Below are positions 44,310 through 52,258 of a stretch of DNA of 55,102 nucleotides, piece by piece (position 1 is the first letter of the stretch; each line of letters opens with the position of its first letter). Origin of the DNA: Desulfovibrionaceae bacterium (GTDB lineage: Bacteria > Desulfobacterota > Desulfovibrionia > Desulfovibrionales > Desulfovibrionaceae); assembly GCA_016932995.1 (NCBI GenBank), contig JAFGBU010000011.1, positions 1 to 55,102 of the forward strand, in the 5' to 3' direction. Both the position numbers and the translations under genes were made by a program. Under the pieces are notes generated by a model, which searched no databases, was not told the origin of the DNA, and worked only from the letters and a program-made list of their open reading frames with translations.

Positions 44310-45665
44310 GTGACCTGCTCCATGACCGAAAAGAACCTCGATTCCGAGCTCCACGAGTGGACGGACACGGTCCGGGAGGCCCTGTCCTCGTCCCAGGAGG
44401 AGACCCATCCCGCCGACGCGGCCGAGCACATCGAGGGCCTGCGGATCGAGGATCAGGTCAAGTTCATCAAGCAGCTGCCGATCAAGGACGCGGCCGAGTC
44501 CATAGCCGAGATGGACAGCCGCGACCAGTTGGCCCTGTTCCAGAACCTGAACCAGGGCCTGGCGGCCAGGATACTGGAGCGCATGTCCCCGGACGACGCC
44601 ACGGACATCGTGGAGACCCTGGATCCGGAGCTCCAGAAGGCCATTCTGTCCCGGATCAAGCCCGAGGACCGCGCCGAGATCAGCACCCTGCTGACCTACA
44701 ATCCGGACACGGCCGGCGGGGTGATGAACACCGAGGTCGTGGTCCTGGACCAGGACCTGAGCGTGGACCAGGCCATCGCCAAGATCCGCGACGAGGTCGA
44801 GGACAAGGAGATTCCCTATTACGCCTACCTGGTGGACGGCCGGGGCAGGCTCGCGGGCGTGGTCTCCCTGCGCGACCTTCTGGTCAGCAGGCACGGCATC
44901 CACCTGCGGGAGCTGATCAAGACCCAGAACCTGATCTTTGTCCGCCACGACGAGGACAAGGAGGAGGTCGCCAAGCTCATAGGCCATTACAACCTCCTGG
45001 CCCTGCCCGTGGTGGACGAGGACCAACGGCTTCTCGGCGTGGTCACGGTGGACGACGTCATCGACATCATCCACGAGGAGGCCAGCGAGGACATGCAGGC
45101 CATGGTCGGCGCCGCGGGCGACGAGTCCGCGGACTCGCCCTGGACCTATTCGGTCAAGAAGCGGCTCCCCTGGCTGGTCATAAACGTGCTCAACTCCGCG
45201 GTGGCCGCCTGGGTGGTCCACCTGTTCGAGGGGACCATCGCCCAGATGGCCATCCTCGCCGTGCTCATGCCCATTGTCGCCAACCAGGCCGGCAACAGCG
45301 GCCAGCAGGCCCTGGCGGTCATGATCAGACAGTTGGCCACCGAGCGCTTCGAGCGCAAGAAGTCCTGGCTCGCGGTGTTCAGGGAGCTGAAGATCGGCTT
45401 GGTCAACGGTCTAATCATTTCCATTCTTGTAATGGCCAGCGTCTATTTCCTGACCCACAAGATCACGCTCTCCGTGGTCATGTCCGCGGCCCTGGGCTTC
45501 GACATGCTCATCGGCGTCCTGGCCGGGGCGTCCATCCCCTTGGTGCTCAAGGAGATCGGCCGCGATCCGGCCCAGGCCTCGAGCATCTTCCTGACCACCA
45601 TCACCGACAGCGTGGGCTTTTTCAGCCTCCTGGGCCTGGCCGGCGTGTTCCTGCTGGGCCGTTGA
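44310..45665 (+). CDS. mgtE: Magnesium transporter MgtE
   Basis: MgtE is a Mg2+-selective channel gated by cytoplasmic Mg2+. The 451-residue product has the N-terminal helical domain (about 25-130), paired CBS domains (about 135-255; GVMNTEVVVLDQDLSVDQAI, LAGVVSLRDLL, VVTVDDVIDII) and five membrane helices (about 285-451; MPIVANQAGNSGQQALAVMIRQLA is the conserved pore segment). The frame starts at GTG 44310; an ATG four codons downstream (44322) is equally possible, and neither has a good ribosome site. It is a single gene ended by a hairpin. Confidence 0.94.
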   Translation: MTCSMTEKNLDSELHEWTDTVREALSSSQEETHPADAAEHIEGLRIEDQVKFIKQLPIKDAAESIAEMDSRDQLALFQNLNQGLAARILERMSPDDATDIVETLDPELQKAILSRIKPEDRAEISTLLTYNPDTAGGVMNTEVVVLDQDLSVDQAIAKIRDEVEDKEIPYYAYLVDGRGRLAGVVSLRDLLVSRHGIHLRELIKTQNLIFVRHDEDKEEVAKLIGHYNLLALPVVDEDQRLLGVVTVDDVIDIIHEEASEDMQAMVGAAGDESADSPWTYSVKKRLPWLVINVLNSAVAAWVVHLFEGTIAQMAILAVLMPIVANQAGNSGQQALAVMIRQLATERFERKKSWLAVFRELKIGLVNGLIISILVMASVYFLTHKITLSVVMSAALGFDMLIGVLAGASIPLVLKEIGRDPAQASSIFLTTITDSVGFFSLLGLAGVFLLGR

Positions 45666-45689
45666 CACCGGGGAGGGCCGGACAAAACG

Positions 45690-45729
45690 GACCGGCCGCC
45701 CCAAGCACGCGGGGCGGCCGGTCTTGATT
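45690..45729. terminator. Hairpin between convergent mgtE and cheZ
   Basis: 13-bp perfect arms (45690-45702 and 45711-45723) around an 8-base loop; TTGATT follows on the plus strand and CGTTTTG on the minus strand. Weak T runs suggest a bidirectional terminator. Confidence 0.7.
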
Positions 45730-45753
45730 CCGGGTTGATCCTTGGGGCCTGGC

Positions 45754-46506
45754 CTAGTCCAGGCCGAGCTGGCTGAGCATGTCGTCGACCTCGTCCTGAT
45801 CGGAGCCCAACTGCGGCCCGTAGAGCTCCGAGGCCTTGGTTCTGGCCTCCTGCTCCAGGCTCTCGAAGTCCTTTTGGGGCTCGGCCTCGCGGCCCTTGAT
45901 CATCAGGCCGGTGGACACGAAGACCTGGCGCACGATGCGCTCGATCTTCTTCATGGCCTCGACGATGATCTTGATGCGCTGTCCGGTCAGGTCCTGAAAG
46001 CTCAGGGCGGCCATTATGGACATCAGGTCCTTGCCCAGGGTTTGGTTTATGCGCTCGAGGCTCAGGCGGTCTTCCTTCTTGACCCCGCCGGTCTCGAAGC
46101 CCTTGACGATCCGGCCCAGGGCGGACTGCAGGTCCTGGAGCTTCTCGACGATGTCTATGATCTGGAAGGCGGCCTTTTCCGTGGTCCGGAGCACGGCGTC
46201 CAGCTGGTCCGAGGCCTTGTTGAACAGCTCGTCCGGGCTCTCCCGGGAGCTTATGACCAGGCCGCCGCCCTTGCGCACGCTTTTGATTTCATTGTAGATG
46301 TCCTTGAGGCCTTTTTGCAGGTCCTCGTTGACCCGGCGGTAGAACTCCCCTTCGAGCATGGCCTTGGAGAGGTTGCGGCTGATCTCCCTCTCCACGCTGG
46401 CCATGATGGCCTGCTTGAGATTGGCGGCGGTCTTCTCGGATATCCTCTCCATCAGGGTCAGGATCAGATCCTCGTTGGTCTGCATGAATCGCTCGCTTGA
46501 GGTCAC
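45754..46506 (-). CDS. cheZ: CheZ-type chemotaxis protein phosphatase
   Basis: CheZ dephosphorylates CheY-P to end the flagellar-switch signal. The 250-residue helical protein has the long coiled hairpin with LSFQDLTGQRIKIIVEAM, containing the catalytic glutamine region, and ends in a CheY-binding amphipathic helix (EVDDMLSQLGLD). The frame opens with GTG at 46506 overlapping the PilZ stop; an ATG at 46485 is an alternative start. It ends the operon that begins with ileS. Confidence 0.92.
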   Translation of the reverse strand: MTSSERFMQTNEDLILTLMERISEKTAANLKQAIMASVEREISRNLSKAMLEGEFYRRVNEDLQKGLKDIYNEIKSVRKGGGLVISSRESPDELFNKASDQLDAVLRTTEKAAFQIIDIVEKLQDLQSALGRIVKGFETGGVKKEDRLSLERINQTLGKDLMSIMAALSFQDLTGQRIKIIVEAMKKIERIVRQVFVSTGLMIKGREAEPQKDFESLEQEARTKASELYGPQLGSDQDEVDDMLSQLGLD

Positions 46507-47027
46507 AGGTTGCGCTTGAGGTGTCGTATCTGCTGGCGTTGCTCCTGGAACACGAACTGGATGACGGCCTCCAGGTCGGACTCCCGGATGACCGTGAACT
46601 CAAAGCGCCACAGCCCGGAGTGCTTGTCCTTGCCCGCTACGCGGCCCTTGGCCCCGGAGAGGCGGAGCGGGAACTGGTTGAGCACCAGGACCATTTCCAG
46701 CCAGTCGCCCTCGGAGACCTTGGCCTTGGTATCGAACTTGATGCCCGCGCCGGAAATCTCCATGACCTGGAGGCTCAGGGGGAAATCGCTGCGCAGATTG
46801 CCCTGGCTCTGGACCGACAGGAGCATGTCCAGCTTGCGGTCGATGTCCAGGAGAAAGTCGGCCAGGGCCTCGGGGATGTTCGCGGACCGGATGTCCTTTT
46901 CCCTGTCCGGGGTGTCCTGGGGCACCGAGGCCTGGAACACGAACGGCTCGTCGTCCGAGGCTATGGGTCTGGCGTAGCCCTTGAGCCTTGCGGCGATGCG
47001 TGAAAAGGTCCTCTGTTCACCGTCCAT
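46503..47027 (-). CDS. PilZ-domain protein
   Basis: The 174-residue protein has a C-terminal PilZ-like beta-barrel (about 75-155) with VMEISGAGIKF matching the second c-di-GMP motif (D/N-x-S-x2-G) except that E replaces D/N. The N-terminal arginine motif R-x3-R is not clear: only a single arginine appears in NLRSDFPL. Binding of c-di-GMP is therefore uncertain. A GGGAGG site lies six bases upstream. It overlaps cheZ by four bases, so a flagellar or chemotaxis link is likely. Confidence 0.85.
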   Translation of the reverse strand: MDGEQRTFSRIAARLKGYARPIASDDEPFVFQASVPQDTPDREKDIRSANIPEALADFLLDIDRKLDMLLSVQSQGNLRSDFPLSLQVMEISGAGIKFDTKAKVSEGDWLEMVLVLNQFPLRLSGAKGRVAGKDKHSGLWRFEFTVIRESDLEAVIQFVFQEQRQQIRHLKRNL

Positions 47028-47040
47028 GCCTGCCTCCCGT

Positions 47041-47484
47041 TCATTGCCTGCCGTTTTCGTCCATGTCCACGACCATGGCCTGCACCGGGCAGACGCGGGT
47101 GCAGAACCCGCAGGCCGAGCACTTGTCCACGTCGAAGAGGACGCGCCTGGTCTTTCTGTCCAGGGAGAGGGCGCCCGGCGGGCACATGGCCGTGCAGACC
47201 CCGCAGTGGATGCAGGCCTCCTCGTCCCGGAATATCTTCTGGGCCACGGGCGTGATGCGCACGCCGCTGTCCTTGAGGTACCGGACGCCCCTGTGGAAGT
47301 TGGCCTCCAGGCCGGAGATTTCCAGGGTCATGGTGCCTTCCTGGCGCGGGCTGATGTCCGACCTGAGGATGTTGAAGCTCAGGTCGTACTGCCGGGCGAG
47401 GTTGCAGACCACGGGCCGGCCCGAGACCTCGGGGGGGAAGGTCAGGTAGACGATTTTTCTGTATAAGTTGACGACTTCTTTCAT
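47041..47484 (-). CDS. NIL-domain 4Fe-4S ferredoxin
   Basis: The 147-residue protein fuses an N-terminal NIL domain (about 8-80; LYRKIVYLTFPPEVSGRPVVC, FNILRSDISPRQEGTMTLEI), known from the C terminus of the methionine importer ATPase, with two C-x2-C-x2-C-x3-C clusters: CIHCGVCTAMCPPGA and CSACGFCTRVCPVQA. NIL-ferredoxins of this kind are implicated in homocysteine formation from aspartate semialdehyde in sulfate reducers and methanogens, together with a COG1900 (DUF39) protein. No COG1900 gene is in the window. The ATG at 47484 is chosen as the first start before the NIL domain; the longer frame is a shadow of cpoB. Confidence 0.9.
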   Translation of the reverse strand: MKEVVNLYRKIVYLTFPPEVSGRPVVCNLARQYDLSFNILRSDISPRQEGTMTLEISGLEANFHRGVRYLKDSGVRITPVAQKIFRDEEACIHCGVCTAMCPPGALSLDRKTRRVLFDVDKCSACGFCTRVCPVQAMVVDMDENGRQ

Positions 47485-47531
47485 AACCACCGCCGGATGT
47501 TTTGGCTGTTTCGCGTCCCTGGGCGCGGGGC

Positions 47532-48425
47532 CTAGTTTTCCTCGATGAACTTCTTGGCCCGGGCGGCCTCGGCCGAGGACGGGAAGCCGTCGATGAGCTT
47601 TTGCAGGATGACCTGGCCGGGCTTGTTCTTGCCCATGCGGTAGAAGGCGATGCCCTGTTTGAGCAGCGCGGGCCTGTATTTGGAGCTCTTGGGGTGCTTC
47701 TCGATGACCTCCTGGTAGGTCAGGACCGCCTTTCCGTACTCGCCCGACTGGTAGAAGCATTCGCCTTGCCAGAACAGGGCGTTGGGCGTCAGGTCGTTTT
47801 GGGGAAAGGCCTTGACGAACTCGGCCCAAAAACGCCTGGCGTCATCGTATTTTCCCTGCTTGAACCGGGCGTAGGCCTTGTCGTACAGGGCCTTGGCCGG
47901 GTCCTGGGGCTGTTCGGCCGAGGCGTCCGGCTCGGGCCCTTGCTCGGGCTGCTCGACCGCGGGGGCCGCAGGGCCTGCGGCGGCCTTTTGCCGGGCGGCC
48001 TTGAGGTCCACGTCGAACTGGTGTTCGAGGACCAGCTCCATGGCCTTTATCCTTTCTCCGGCCTCCTGCATGGTCATGGTCGCGTTCTGGGCCCTGGACC
48101 TCTCGGCCAGGCGCATCTTCACCGCCTCCAGCTCGCCCTGAATCTTGGCCACCTGGAGCCTGAGGTTCTCCATCTCGGCCCAGATGTTGGCCTGCTTCTG
48201 CTGCACCGGGGCCTTGGACTTCTCTATCTCCTGCTTGAGCTTGTCCTGGGTCTGGACGAGGTCCTCCTCGAGCTGCTTGAACAGCTTGCGCGACTCCTGC
48301 CGGTCGCGGTGGGTCTGGTACTGTATGCTCTCCACGTCCTTTTTGGAGGCGCAGCCCGCCGGCGCGATCAGTGCGCAGATACAGATGCAAAGCACGGGCC
48401 ATGCGGCGCTTGAAAATCGTCTCAT
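47532..48425 (-). CDS. cpoB: Tol-Pal system-associated TPR protein (CpoB/YbgF-like)
   Basis: The 297-residue protein has a lipoprotein-type signal ending at a cysteine (IAPAGC, near C25), a coiled coil (about 35-115), a Pro/Ala/Gln-rich linker and C-terminal TPRs (about 180-295; LYDKAYARFKQGKYDDARRFW, NALFWQGECFYQSGEYGKA). CpoB coordinates peptidoglycan synthesis with outer-membrane constriction by Tol-Pal. GAGGGAG lies about nine bases upstream. E. coli CpoB is not a lipoprotein, so this is a variant. No tol genes are in the window. Confidence 0.88.
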   Translation of the reverse strand: MRRFSSAAWPVLCICICALIAPAGCASKKDVESIQYQTHRDRQESRKLFKQLEEDLVQTQDKLKQEIEKSKAPVQQKQANIWAEMENLRLQVAKIQGELEAVKMRLAERSRAQNATMTMQEAGERIKAMELVLEHQFDVDLKAARQKAAAGPAAPAVEQPEQGPEPDASAEQPQDPAKALYDKAYARFKQGKYDDARRFWAEFVKAFPQNDLTPNALFWQGECFYQSGEYGKAVLTYQEVIEKHPKSSKYRPALLKQGIAFYRMGKNKPGQVILQKLIDGFPSSAEAARAKKFIEEN

Positions 48426-48646
48426 TGCGTTTTTCTCCCTCTTTTTTTCCCCAAGAGAAGATAGGCGACTCCGCCCAAAAAGGGAACCAGGACGCAGAGC
48501 TGTATCCAGGCCATTTTCTCGCCCGAGGTCTTGAACTCCCTGCGGAAGGCGTCCCAGATGGCCAGCAGGGTGAGGCCCACGAAAACGGCCAGCAGGCCGG
48601 CGATCACCGCCCATTGGCTCGGGCTCAGGTTCGGTAACGTGAACAT
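48422..48646 (-). CDS. PLDc_N-type small membrane protein
   Basis: A 74-residue protein with two membrane helices (about 12-32 and 47-64) and the signature WIQLCVLVPFLGGVAYLLLGKKRG of the phospholipase D N-terminal (PLDc_N) domain, here without any PLD catalytic domain. Homologues are small inner-membrane proteins of unknown role. AAGGAG lies about ten bases upstream and the stop overlaps the cpoB start (ATGA). Confidence 0.85.
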   Translation of the reverse strand: MFTLPNLSPSQWAVIAGLLAVFVGLTLLAIWDAFRREFKTSGEKMAWIQLCVLVPFLGGVAYLLLGKKRGRKTQ

Positions 48647-48697
48647 CTACTCGGGACTCCTTGTCTATGTTTTCGGCAAGCGGACGGGCGCAGGGTC

Positions 48698-49201
48698 TCA
48701 GTCTCCCCGGGCCGATTCCCTTGTCTGGCGTTTCTGGCGGTAGAAGCTGACGAGGAAGGCCAGGGCCCCGATGCTTATGGCGATGTCCGCGACGTTGAAG
48801 GCCGGCCAGGCGAATCCCTTGTAGTGGAGTTCAAGAAAGTCCACAACGTGGCCGAACCGGACGCGGTCCACCAGGTTGCCCGCGGCCCCGCCCAGAATGA
48901 GCCCCAGGCCCGCGACCAGGAAGTTGTCCCCGCCGCTCGCCGTGACCAGGGTGTGGACGATGAAGGCCGCGGCCGCCAGGGTCACGATCACGAAGAACCC
49001 GGTCTGCCACTTGGCGTCCGCGTAGTTCAGAAGGCCGAAGGCCGCGCCCTTGTTGACCACGTGCACCAGGTTGAAGAAGCCCGGGACAACGGTCTTGGAG
49101 GACCACAGGGGCATCTGGCTTTGGACCGCGGCCTTGGTTATCTGGTCCGGGACCGCGACCAGGGCCGCCACGGCCAGGGCCTTGAGCAGGTTCTTGTTCA
49201 T
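48698..49201 (-). CDS. lspA: Lipoprotein signal peptidase (signal peptidase II)
   Basis: LspA removes signal peptides of lipidated prolipoproteins. The 167-residue membrane protein has four hydrophobic segments and the aspartyl catalytic motifs: [16 protein letters not shown] and [11 protein letters not shown], plus DQITKA near the N terminus. It overlaps the ileS stop by four bases, the classical ileS-lspA order. Its substrates here include the two lipoproteins CpoB and the SurA-like protein. Confidence 0.97.
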   Translation of the reverse strand: MNKNLLKALAVAALVAVPDQITKAAVQSQMPLWSSKTVVPGFFNLVHVVNKGAAFGLLNYADAKWQTGFFVIVTLAAAAFIVHTLVTASGGDNFLVAGLGLILGGAAGNLVDRVRFGHVVDFLELHYKGFAWPAFNVADIAISIGALAFLVSFYRQKRQTRESARGD

Positions 49202-52020
49202 TTGTCTTTGATCTCGGCCAGGACCCGGGCGCAGCGCGGGCAGACCTCGGCCTGGCTCGGGTCCTGGCCGATCTGTTCGCTGTAGCGCCAGCAGCGCGGG
49301 CATTTTTCGCCCCGGGCCACGGCTATGCCCATGGCCAGCCCCTGGACCTCGCTCGATGCGCAGGCCTGGGCCGGGGCGTTCTCCGGGCGGTCCAAATTCA
49401 CCTTGGAGACGATGAACAGCTCGCACAGGTCCACCTCGGCCGGGGTGGTCAGGAGGCCGCGGACCTCGTCCGGGGCGTACAGGGTCAGCTCGCAGTTCAG
49501 GGAGTGGCCGACCACGCCCTGCTTGCGCAGGGGCTCGATGGCCTTGGTGACCTCGCCGCGCAGGGCCATGAGCCGGGCCCATTGCTTGCGCTCGGCCTGG
49601 GTAAGAAGCGGGTCCAGGGGCTCGAAACGCAGGGCGAACACGGTCTCGGCCTCGGTCTTCAGGTCTTGGGGCAGGTGCCCGTAGGCCTCCTCGGCCGTGA
49701 AGCTCAGGACCGGCGCCAGGTCGGTCAGAAGCATCATCAGTACCTGCCAGAGCACTGTCTGGGCCGACCTGCGCTCCACGCTGTCCGGGGCCGAGATGTA
49801 CAGCCTGTCCTTGATGATGTCCAGGTAGAAGGCCGAGAGGTCGGTGACGCAGAGGTTGTGCAGGCCGTGGTAGACCTTGTGGAACTCGAAGTCCTCGTAG
49901 GCCTTTTGCACGCCCTTGTGCCGGTCCTGGGCCAGGTCCAGGGCGAAGCGGTCCAGGGGCAGGAGCCGCTCGGCGGGCACGGCCCTGCTTGGGGAGAAGT
50001 CCGCCAGGTTGCCGAGCAGAAACCGGCAGGTGTTGCGGATGCGGCGGTAGGCGTCCACCAGGCGTTCGAGTATCTCGTCCGAGATGCGCACGTCCTCCTG
50101 ATAGTTGACCGCGGACACCCACATGCGCAGTATCTCCGCGCCGTACTTGTCGATTATCTCCTGGGGCGCGATGACGTTGCCCACGGACTTGGACATCTTG
50201 CGGCCCTCGCCGTCGACCACGTAGCCGTGGGTGACCACGGTCCTGAACGGCGGGGCGCCGCGCGTGCCCATGGCCGCGAGCAGGGAGCTGTGGAACCAGC
50301 CCCGGTGCTGGTCCGAGCCCTCCAGGTAGAGGTCCGCGGGGTAGCGCAGCTCGGGCCGCTGTTCGCTCACCGCGGCGTAGCTCGTGCCCGAGTCGAACCA
50401 GACGTCCAGGATGTCGGTCTCCCGGCGCCAGTTCTTTGCCCCGCACCCGGGACAGGCCAGGCCCTCGGGCGCGAGGTCCGCGATGTCGGCCTCGAACCAG
50501 TAGTCGCAGCCGTTTTTGTGGTCCTTGAAGCGCTTGACCACGTCCATGACCCACTCAGGCTCGAAATAGGCCCGGTCGCAGTCTTGGCAGATCAGGGCCA
50601 CGATGGGCACCCCCCAGTTGCGCTGCCTGGAGATGCACCAGTCGGGCCTGGACTCGACCATGTTGTAGATGCGCTCCTCGCCCCACGAGGGCACCCAGCG
50701 CACGTCGTTGCGGATGGCCTCAAGGGACTTCTCGCGCAGGCCGTTGTTGTCCATGGAGATGAACCACTGGGTCGTGGCCCTGAAGATCACCGGCCTCTTG
50801 CAGCGCCAGCAGTGGGGGTAGGAGTGGGTTATGGACTCCTCGGCCAGCAGGTTTCCGGTCTCCCTCAGCTTGTCCACGACCCTGGGGTTGGCCTCGAACA
50901 CGTTCAGCCCGCCGAAGAACTCGACGCTGTCCAGGAACCGGCCGTGGTCGTCCAGGGGCGAGAGCACCTCCAGGCCGTATCTGAGCCCGGTCTCGAAGTC
51001 CTCCCGGCCGTGGCCGGGCGCGGTGTGCACGCATCCGGTGCCCGCCTCCAGGGTCACGTAGTCGGCCAGGACCAGGGGCGACTCGCGGTCGTAGAAGGGG
51101 TGGCGGGCCTTCAGGCCCTCCAGGCGCGAGCCGGGCACAAGGGCCAGGACCTCGGGCCGCTCCCAGCCGAAGACCTCGGCGCAGACCGCCGCCAGCCGGG
51201 AGGCCAGGACATAGGCGGCGTTGTCCACCTTGACCACGGCGTACTCGAACTCCGGATGCACGGCCACGGCCATGTTGTCCGGGATGGTCCAGGGCGTGGT
51301 GGTCCAGATCACCGCGTAGGCCTCTAAAATCCCGGCCGCGGCCGGGGCCAGGGCAACGAGGTCCTCGGCGGGCAGGGGAAAGCGCACGTATATGGACGGC
51401 GAGGCGAGGTCCTCGTACTCGACCTCGGCCTCGGCCAGGGCGGTGCGGCAGGAGGAGCACCAGTATATGGGCTTTTTGCCGCGCAGCACCGAGCCCTTGG
51501 ACATGAAGTTGCACAGCTCCGTGGCCGTGGCCGTCTCGTAGAGCGGGTCCATGGTCAGATAGGGCGCGTCCCAGGCCCCGAAGACCCCGAGCCGCTTGAA
51601 CTCCCTGCGCTGGGTGTCCAGCCATTTGCCGGCGTACTCGCGGCACAGGCGCCTGATGGTCAGGGCGGGGGGGTCCTTTTTCTTCTTCTTGAGCTCCAGC
51701 TCGACCTTGTGCTCGATGGGCAGGCCGTGACAGTCCCAGCCGGGCACGTACTCGGCCTTGACCCCGGCCATGTTCCTGGACTTGACCACGATGTCCTTGA
51801 GGACCTTGTTCATGGCCGTGCCCATGTGGATGTGGCCGTTGGCGTAGGGCGGGCCGTCGTGCAGGACGTATCTGCCTTTTTGGCCGGTCTGGGAGGTCAT
51901 CAGGCCGTAGGCGTTTATCTGTTCCCAAAACTTCAACATCTCCGGTTCCTTGTCCCGGAGGTTGGCCTTCATGGGAAATGTCGTGTCGGGCAGGCTCAGG
52001 GTCTTTTTGTAGTCGGTCAT
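49198..52020 (-). CDS. ileS: Isoleucyl-tRNA synthetase
   Basis: The class I enzyme charges tRNA-Ile and edits valine. The 940-residue product has the HIGH-type motif [10 protein letters not shown] (about 57-66), the connective editing domain near 200-400, KMSKSVGNV near 600, an anticodon domain, and a C-terminal zinc finger CPRCWRYS...CPRCARV. This bacterial type 1 form is expected to be mupirocin-sensitive. GGAGG lies 12 bases before the ATG. It heads the operon to cheZ, with a good candidate promoter upstream; no T-box leader was seen. Confidence 0.97.
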   Translation of the reverse strand: MTDYKKTLSLPDTTFPMKANLRDKEPEMLKFWEQINAYGLMTSQTGQKGRYVLHDGPPYANGHIHMGTAMNKVLKDIVVKSRNMAGVKAEYVPGWDCHGLPIEHKVELELKKKKKDPPALTIRRLCREYAGKWLDTQRREFKRLGVFGAWDAPYLTMDPLYETATATELCNFMSKGSVLRGKKPIYWCSSCRTALAEAEVEYEDLASPSIYVRFPLPAEDLVALAPAAAGILEAYAVIWTTTPWTIPDNMAVAVHPEFEYAVVKVDNAAYVLASRLAAVCAEVFGWERPEVLALVPGSRLEGLKARHPFYDRESPLVLADYVTLEAGTGCVHTAPGHGREDFETGLRYGLEVLSPLDDHGRFLDSVEFFGGLNVFEANPRVVDKLRETGNLLAEESITHSYPHCWRCKRPVIFRATTQWFISMDNNGLREKSLEAIRNDVRWVPSWGEERIYNMVESRPDWCISRQRNWGVPIVALICQDCDRAYFEPEWVMDVVKRFKDHKNGCDYWFEADIADLAPEGLACPGCGAKNWRRETDILDVWFDSGTSYAAVSEQRPELRYPADLYLEGSDQHRGWFHSSLLAAMGTRGAPPFRTVVTHGYVVDGEGRKMSKSVGNVIAPQEIIDKYGAEILRMWVSAVNYQEDVRISDEILERLVDAYRRIRNTCRFLLGNLADFSPSRAVPAERLLPLDRFALDLAQDRHKGVQKAYEDFEFHKVYHGLHNLCVTDLSAFYLDIIKDRLYISAPDSVERRSAQTVLWQVLMMLLTDLAPVLSFTAEEAYGHLPQDLKTEAETVFALRFEPLDPLLTQAERKQWARLMALRGEVTKAIEPLRKQGVVGHSLNCELTLYAPDEVRGLLTTPAEVDLCELFIVSKVNLDRPENAPAQACASSEVQGLAMGIAVARGEKCPRCWRYSEQIGQDPSQAEVCPRCARVLAEIKDK

Positions 52021-52088
52021 TTTCTAGCGGGTCCTCCGGGGCGGCTTTATTGCGCGATGCGGGCCGTGGATGCAAAAATCGAACAAAA

Positions 52089-52118
52089 ATTATTGGAACA
52101 AGGCCGTTCGGAAGTCAA
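52089..52118 (-). promoter_or_regulatory. Candidate promoter of the ileS operon
   Basis: On the minus strand TTGACT (52118-52113) and AATAAT (52094-52089) are 18 bases apart, about 70 bases before the ileS ATG. The -10 matches five of six consensus positions. Confidence 0.55.
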
Positions 52119-52183
52119 GGCCGAAGCGCCCGGCAAGGGCTGCGGCAGGACATGGGGGCCGTATTTGCCGCCCTGATCGCCAA

Positions 52184-52212
52184 TTGCCTTTTGGGCATAT
52201 TTTCCTTAATAA
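52184..52212 (+). promoter_or_regulatory. Weak candidate promoter of the GGDEF/EAL gene
   Basis: TTGCCT (52184-52189), a 17-base spacer and TAATAA (52207-52212) precede the gene by about 46 bases. The rest of the 238-base gap 52021-52258 contains the divergent ileS promoter and no gene. Confidence 0.35.
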
Positions 52213-52258
52213 AAAAACAAAACCGTGGCGCAATGGTTTCGTCGCCAGCGGGGGCGCA

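Noticed and set aside
52021-52258. T-box or other leader RNA in front of ileS
   Set aside because: No specifier stem or T-box sequence seen, and the leader from the candidate promoter is only about 65 bases.
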